From assembly GCA_964427535.1 (NCBI GenBank), contig CAYRVF010000077.1, forward strand, positions 1 through 27,172: 27,172 nucleotides of DNA. The letters are read 5' to 3'. Shown here in pieces: positions 24,003 to 27,172 of this stretch (position 1 is the stretch's first letter; each line of letters opens with the position of its first letter). Under the pieces are notes generated by a model that did not search any database, was not told the DNA's origin, and was given only the letters and a program-made list of their open reading frames with translations. A program made the translations under genes and the position numbers. The DNA is from CAYRVF01 sp964427535 (GTDB taxonomy: Bacteria; Chloroflexota; Ktedonobacteria; Ktedonobacterales; JADMIN01).

Positions 24003-24821
24003 ATGATCTTCCGCCAGATATTGCACCCGGCGACGGGCTGCGCGTCGTATATCTTTGGCTGCACGGGCAAGAAAGCGCTGGCCGTGGTGGACCCCCATGT
24101 CGAGCATCTCGACGACTACCTCGCGGTGGCCAAGGCGGCTGCCTCGCCGATCATGGCGATCGTCGAGACGCATGTGCAAGCGGACCATCCTTCCGGAGCG
24201 ACTGCGCTCGCGGTCCGTACCGGCGCTCCCATCTATCTGCACGAGGCGGCCGATGTCGCCTTCCCACACCGCAGCCTGCGCGACGGCGATGAGATCACCC
24301 TCGGCAACGACTACCTGCGCGTGCTGCACACGCCTGGTCACAGCCCAGACAGCATCTGCCTGCTGGTAGGCGACCGCACGCGCGGCCCCGACCCCTGGTT
24401 CCTCTTTACCGGCGACACGCTCTTCGTCGGCGACGCCGGCCGTCCGGATCTGACCGCTGGCGATGAGCGTGACCCCGCGGGCGAAGCGGGCGAGACCGGC
24501 GACAGCCGGGGAGCGATGGATGCGATGGCGGCGCAGCGCGCGGCGCGCACCCTGTACGACAGCCTGCAGCGGATACTCGCGCTGCCTGACGACCTCGAGG
24601 TCTATCCCGCGCACTTCGCGGGCTCCGCGTGTGGGCGCGCGATGAGTGGCAAGCCCAGCTCAACCCTGGGATTCGAGCGCCGCTTCAATCCGGCGTTCCG
24701 GCAACACAGCCCCGATGCGTTCGTCGCGTTCATGCTGACTGATCTGCCTGCGCCGCCCGCTGGACACCGCCAGATCCGGGCAGCGAACCGATTAGGAACG
24801 GTTGGCGTGGTAGCAGGCTAA
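24003..24821 (+). CDS. Metallo-beta-lactamase fold protein, persulfide-dioxygenase (ETHE1)-like
   Basis: 272 residues; AGAGG lies 10 bases before ATG. The MBL fold opens with ATGCASYIFG and has ETHVQADHPSG (H57, Q59, D61, H62), HTPGHSPDS (H113), GDTLFVGDAGRPD (D138) and YPAHFAGSACG (H204). The fold and the GSACGRAMSGKPSSTLGFERRFN end match persulfide dioxygenases, which oxidise glutathione or related persulfides to sulphite using one Fe(II) held by H113, D138 and H204-type ligands. The second His of HxHxDH is Gln (Q59); that His belongs to the other metal site in two-metal MBLs, so one-metal activity is still possible. An Ala/Asp/Gly-rich insertion lies at 150-175. It sits 118 bases after ArsR-rhodanese. 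Confidence 0.87.
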   Translation: MIFRQILHPATGCASYIFGCTGKKALAVVDPHVEHLDDYLAVAKAAASPIMAIVETHVQADHPSGATALAVRTGAPIYLHEAADVAFPHRSLRDGDEITLGNDYLRVLHTPGHSPDSICLLVGDRTRGPDPWFLFTGDTLFVGDAGRPDLTAGDERDPAGEAGETGDSRGAMDAMAAQRAARTLYDSLQRILALPDDLEVYPAHFAGSACGRAMSGKPSSTLGFERRFNPAFRQHSPDAFVAFMLTDLPAPPAGHRQIRAANRLGTVGVVAG

Positions 24822-24879
24822 CGTAGATCATCGGCGTGAGCGGACAAGACGGGACAGTAAAGGACATAGAGAGGCAATC

Positions 24880-26355
24880 ATGGGAGCGCCACAGCCAGCA
24901 CAGCAGTCATCGCCTGCGCCAGGGTCGGAGAACGCGCGCGCCCAGGCTGCGGACGATGGCGCTGCTCCCGCGCAGGCGCTTGCTTCCCCTGCCCCCGTGC
25001 TTGGGCTGCGCGCCAACCTGGTCCAGTTCCTCCTGCTCGTGCTCATCAACGCCTTCGTCGGCGCGATGGTTGGGCTGGAGCGCGACGTCGTGCCGCTGCT
25101 GGGCGCGCGTGAGTTCGGTCTCGCCTCGGCGACCGCTGGGCTCTCGTTCATCCTCACCTTCGGCGTCGTCAAGGCGCTCGCCAATCTCGGCGCGGGGCGC
25201 CTCTCCGACCGTCTGGGGCGCAAGGGTGTGCTCGTCGCCGGGTGGCTGGCCGCGCTCCCGGTCCCGTTCCTGATCATCCTCGCGCCGACGTGGGGCTGGA
25301 TCGTCGCCGCGAACGTGCTGTTGGGGATCAACCAAGGCCTGTGCTGGTCGACCACCGTCATCATGAAGATCGATCTAGTGGGACCTACGCGGCGCGGGCT
25401 GGCGATGGGCCTCAACGAGGCGGCGGGGTATGGAGCGGTCGCGCTCGCCGCTGCCGGCTCAGGCTTTCTCGCGTCGGTGTACGGGCTGAGGCCGTGGCCT
25501 TTCGTGCCCGGCATCGCGTTCGCCGTCGCCGGATTACTCCTCTCAGCGCTGTTCGTGCGCGAATCGCATCATTTTGCACGGCATGAGGCCCGACTGCTCG
25601 GTGCCACTCCCCCCACTCCTCCCGGTCAGGCCGCTCAAGCCAGCTCTGGCAGAACCGTACCCGAGCGTGCGCCGGAGCAAGTCAGCACAGCCAAAACCGC
25701 ACAAGATACCTCCACCTCATTCTCCTTCACCGACGTGGTGCTGCGGACCAGTTGGCTCGATCGCTCCCTCTCGGCCGTCAGTCAGGCGGGGCTCGTGAAC
25801 AATCTGAATGACGGACTGGCCTGGGGCCTCTTCCCAATCTTCTTCGCCGCCGGTGGGTTGAGCGTGGCGCAGATTGGGCTCCTGGCTGGCCTCTATCCTG
25901 GCGTGTGGGGGGTCGGGCAACTGGCGACCGGCGCGCTCTCCGATCGCGTTGGACGCAAGCCGCTCATCGTCACTGGTATGTGGCTGCAGGCGGCGGCGCT
26001 GGCGCTGCTCCCGCTGACGCATGGATTCGCGCCGTGGGCAGGGGCGATGGTCCTGCTGGGGCTGGGCACAGCCCTGGTGTACCCGACATTTCTGGCGGCC
26101 GTCTCGGATGTGGCCCACCCGTCCTGGCGCGCCTCAGCGGTCGGGGTCTATCGCCTCTGGCGGGACCTTGGCTATGCGGTCGGCGCGCTGCTCGCAGGGC
26201 TGCTCGCGGACCTATTCGGCGTCCCGTGGGCCATCATCGGTGTCGCCATCCTCACCTTCGCCTCTGGCGTGATCGTCCTTATCTGCATGCGCGAAACCCT
26301 GCGGCGCATGCGGACGACCAGTATTCCACTCGCATCGCATCGCCGCGATCGGTAG
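24880..26355 (+). CDS. MFS transporter
   Basis: 491 residues; GAGAGG lies 4-5 bases before ATG. A polar, Ala/Gln-rich leader of about 42 residues precedes twelve helices. The inter-helix motif appears in both halves: GRLSDRLGRKGV near residue 110 and GALSDRVGRKPLI near 350. A charged Pro/Ser/Thr-rich central loop spans about 235-285. It lies 58 bases after the MBL gene and is probably the last gene of the operon. The substrate is not visible; given its neighbours, export of a methylated arsenical or a sulphur compound is an inference. It does not look like ArsJ, since no partner GAPDH is present. Confidence 0.88.
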   Translation: MGAPQPAQQSSPAPGSENARAQAADDGAAPAQALASPAPVLGLRANLVQFLLLVLINAFVGAMVGLERDVVPLLGAREFGLASATAGLSFILTFGVVKALANLGAGRLSDRLGRKGVLVAGWLAALPVPFLIILAPTWGWIVAANVLLGINQGLCWSTTVIMKIDLVGPTRRGLAMGLNEAAGYGAVALAAAGSGFLASVYGLRPWPFVPGIAFAVAGLLLSALFVRESHHFARHEARLLGATPPTPPGQAAQASSGRTVPERAPEQVSTAKTAQDTSTSFSFTDVVLRTSWLDRSLSAVSQAGLVNNLNDGLAWGLFPIFFAAGGLSVAQIGLLAGLYPGVWGVGQLATGALSDRVGRKPLIVTGMWLQAAALALLPLTHGFAPWAGAMVLLGLGTALVYPTFLAAVSDVAHPSWRASAVGVYRLWRDLGYAVGALLAGLLADLFGVPWAIIGVAILTFASGVIVLICMRETLRRMRTTSIPLASHRRDR

Positions 26356-26503
26356 GCATACATGTTCAACACATCTAGCTCGTAACGCACGTTTCTCGTC
26401 AGGCGGCAATAGCGCCCAAGCGCTCGATTACTCGAACCCCAAATGCTTTCTAAGAATGTGGAGCATGCAACAGCAGCTAGTCGATAGAGTTGTAGTAGCT
26501 GGT

Positions 26504-26569
26504 AGGGCACCCGTGCGGGTCACAATACCAGGTATTCACTGACAAGCGTGCTGCACAGGTTGTATGCCC
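26504..26569 (+). repeat. Dispersed repeat, copy 2
   Basis: It starts AGGGCACCCGTGCGGG, with a perfect ACCCG-TG-CGGGT hairpin. It matches copy 1 at 21600 in 21 of the first 23 bases and more weakly over about 66. Confidence 0.5.
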
Positions 26570-26710
26570 TTTGATATGGACTGCCCCACTCCGGCGAGAA
26601 AGGCGGCGGCCACTGTGCCCAGAGGAGGGAGCTGCAAAGGCGCTGCTCGACCGCACCAGTGTGGTAGTGGTCAGGAGCCTGGGGTCGTGGTAGCCGGTGG
26701 GGTGCCCGTT

Positions 26711-26733
26711 CAGCGGCTGGCAAGAAGCCGCTG
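26711..26733. terminator. Hairpin downstream of GH65 gene
   Basis: CAGCGGCT, 7-base loop, AGCCGCTG: a perfect 8-base stem 47 bases past the GH65 stop. No U tract on either side. Confidence 0.35.
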
Positions 26734-26747
26734 GGTCGGACCGTACT

Positions 26748-26763
26748 CTCCCAGAAATGGGAG
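26748..26763 (-). terminator. Hairpin directly after GH65 stop
   Basis: CTCCCA-TTTC-TGGGAG on the minus strand (GAAA loop on the plus strand), 6-base stem, 16 bases after the stop codon. Without a U tract it is a weak terminator candidate. Confidence 0.35.
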
Positions 26764-26779
26764 CATGACAACTCCCCTC

Positions 26780-27172
26780 TCAGTCGGGGAATGGCACCCC
26801 CAGTGCAGAATCACGCCTCCCGCGCGCGCTTCGCGGGAGCGGCGCGCGCCCCGGCGGCTGGGTTGGGCGAGGACCAGGCTCGATGTCGGGGATGGGCCGG
26901 GTGACGGGCTGATCCGCGGTCAGGGGGACCTCTTCCCCATGGTGGCGCACTGTGAGCGGGTCGCCCGCGAGCAGTTGGTATGTCGCTTCCGTCGCCGTCA
27001 CCTCGACGCATAGCCTGCGCCCGCGGAACACGAGGTGGAAGGCAAGCCGATCAATGTCGGCGGGGAGCCGCGGCGCGAAATAGAGGGTGGCTTGTCGCAG
27101 GCGCAAGCCGCCGAATCCGGCGACCAGCGCCCACCATGCACCCGCGAGCGAGGCCATATGGACGCCGTCCTT
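26780..27172 (-). CDS. Glycoside hydrolase family 65 (maltose/kojibiose/trehalose phosphorylase-like), C-terminal part
   Basis: Only the last 130 codons are in the window; the frame is open through the right edge. It begins KDGVHMASLAGAWWALVAGFGGLR, the conserved GH65 segment at the end of the (alpha/alpha)6 catalytic barrel. Then LYFAPRLPADIDRLAFHLVFRGRRLCVEVT and LLAGDPLTVRHHGE follow, the C-terminal beta-sandwich. The catalytic Glu lies outside. The family splits alpha-linked disaccharides such as maltose, trehalose or kojibiose with phosphate; which one cannot be said. A Pro/Arg-rich tail follows. Confidence 0.88.
   Translation of the reverse strand, partial: KDGVHMASLAGAWWALVAGFGGLRLRQATLYFAPRLPADIDRLAFHLVFRGRRLCVEVTATEATYQLLAGDPLTVRHHGEEVPLTADQPVTRPIPDIEPGPRPTQPPGRAPLPRSARGRRDSALGVPFPD

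Larger units (their letters stand above)
26356..26779. other. Convergent intergenic region
   Basis: About 420 bases with no gene. It contains repeat copy 2 (26504-26569) and two hairpins (26711-26733 and 26748-26763) that may end transcription from either side. Confidence 0.55.

Overview
The window is GC-rich bacterial DNA. Domain content points to Chloroflexota (Thermomicrobia or Ktedonobacteria-like): a membrane protein with the 'LNRTLVYG ... IDHRFFRRKYDAA' signature of truncated sensor kinases, a TPM/DUF2207 protein, an FHA-tailed flavoprotein-like protein and a GH65 phosphorylase end. This is inference from family memory; no rRNA or marker gene is present. GH65 and M24 peptidase genes are cut by the window edges.

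Left part (1-7294) is all on the minus strand and metabolic. A two-subunit molybdenum hydroxylase (2Fe-2S subunit 6074-6553, molybdopterin subunit 3921-6077, ATGA overlap) has its own promoter and an overlapping palindrome. Next comes a FadR-type GntR regulator preceded by TGGT-N3-ACC operator sites, then E1 alpha and E1 beta of a thiamine-diphosphate 2-oxoacid (or acetoin) dehydrogenase, overlapping by 14 bases, and an M24/creatinase-like peptidase running off the left edge. A GtrA-like membrane protein (6755-7294) lies upstream of the Mo-hydroxylase pair.

Middle part (7606-13391) holds a TPM/DUF2207 secreted or membrane protein with a strong terminator, a pentapeptide-repeat protein fused to a two-helix ion-channel domain, a MEDS (DcmR-sensory) protein and an aldo/keto reductase. 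The last two converge, yet each has an almost identical 16-base palindrome upstream, suggesting one shared regulator.

Accessory-looking part (13.4-22.2 kb) has long non-coding stretches with tRNA-like remnants, a broken ComM/Mg-chelatase end, a dispersed ~68-base repeat and several inverted repeats. Among them stand a truncated sensor, a cation/proton antiporter and an 822-residue flavoprotein-like protein ending in an FHA domain with four D-[RQ]-T repeats in the linker.

Right part (22.1-26.4 kb) is a plus-strand island: methyltransferase, ArsR-rhodanese fusion, persulfide-dioxygenase-like metallo-beta-lactamase protein and MFS transporter. It is preceded by a TTGACA-17-TATTCT promoter overlapped by a 22-base interrupted palindrome. 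The methyltransferase frame has a TGA (22861-22863) exactly where relatives of the ArsM-like family carry the conserved Cys of 'WTxC(I/V)AGA'. Homology continues in the same frame for 83 codons, and a perfect GGCCAC-GGTC-GTGGCC hairpin follows. This is the best candidate for something new: a selenocysteine methyltransferase in an arsenic/sulfur-stress operon, or else a nonsense-broken gene.
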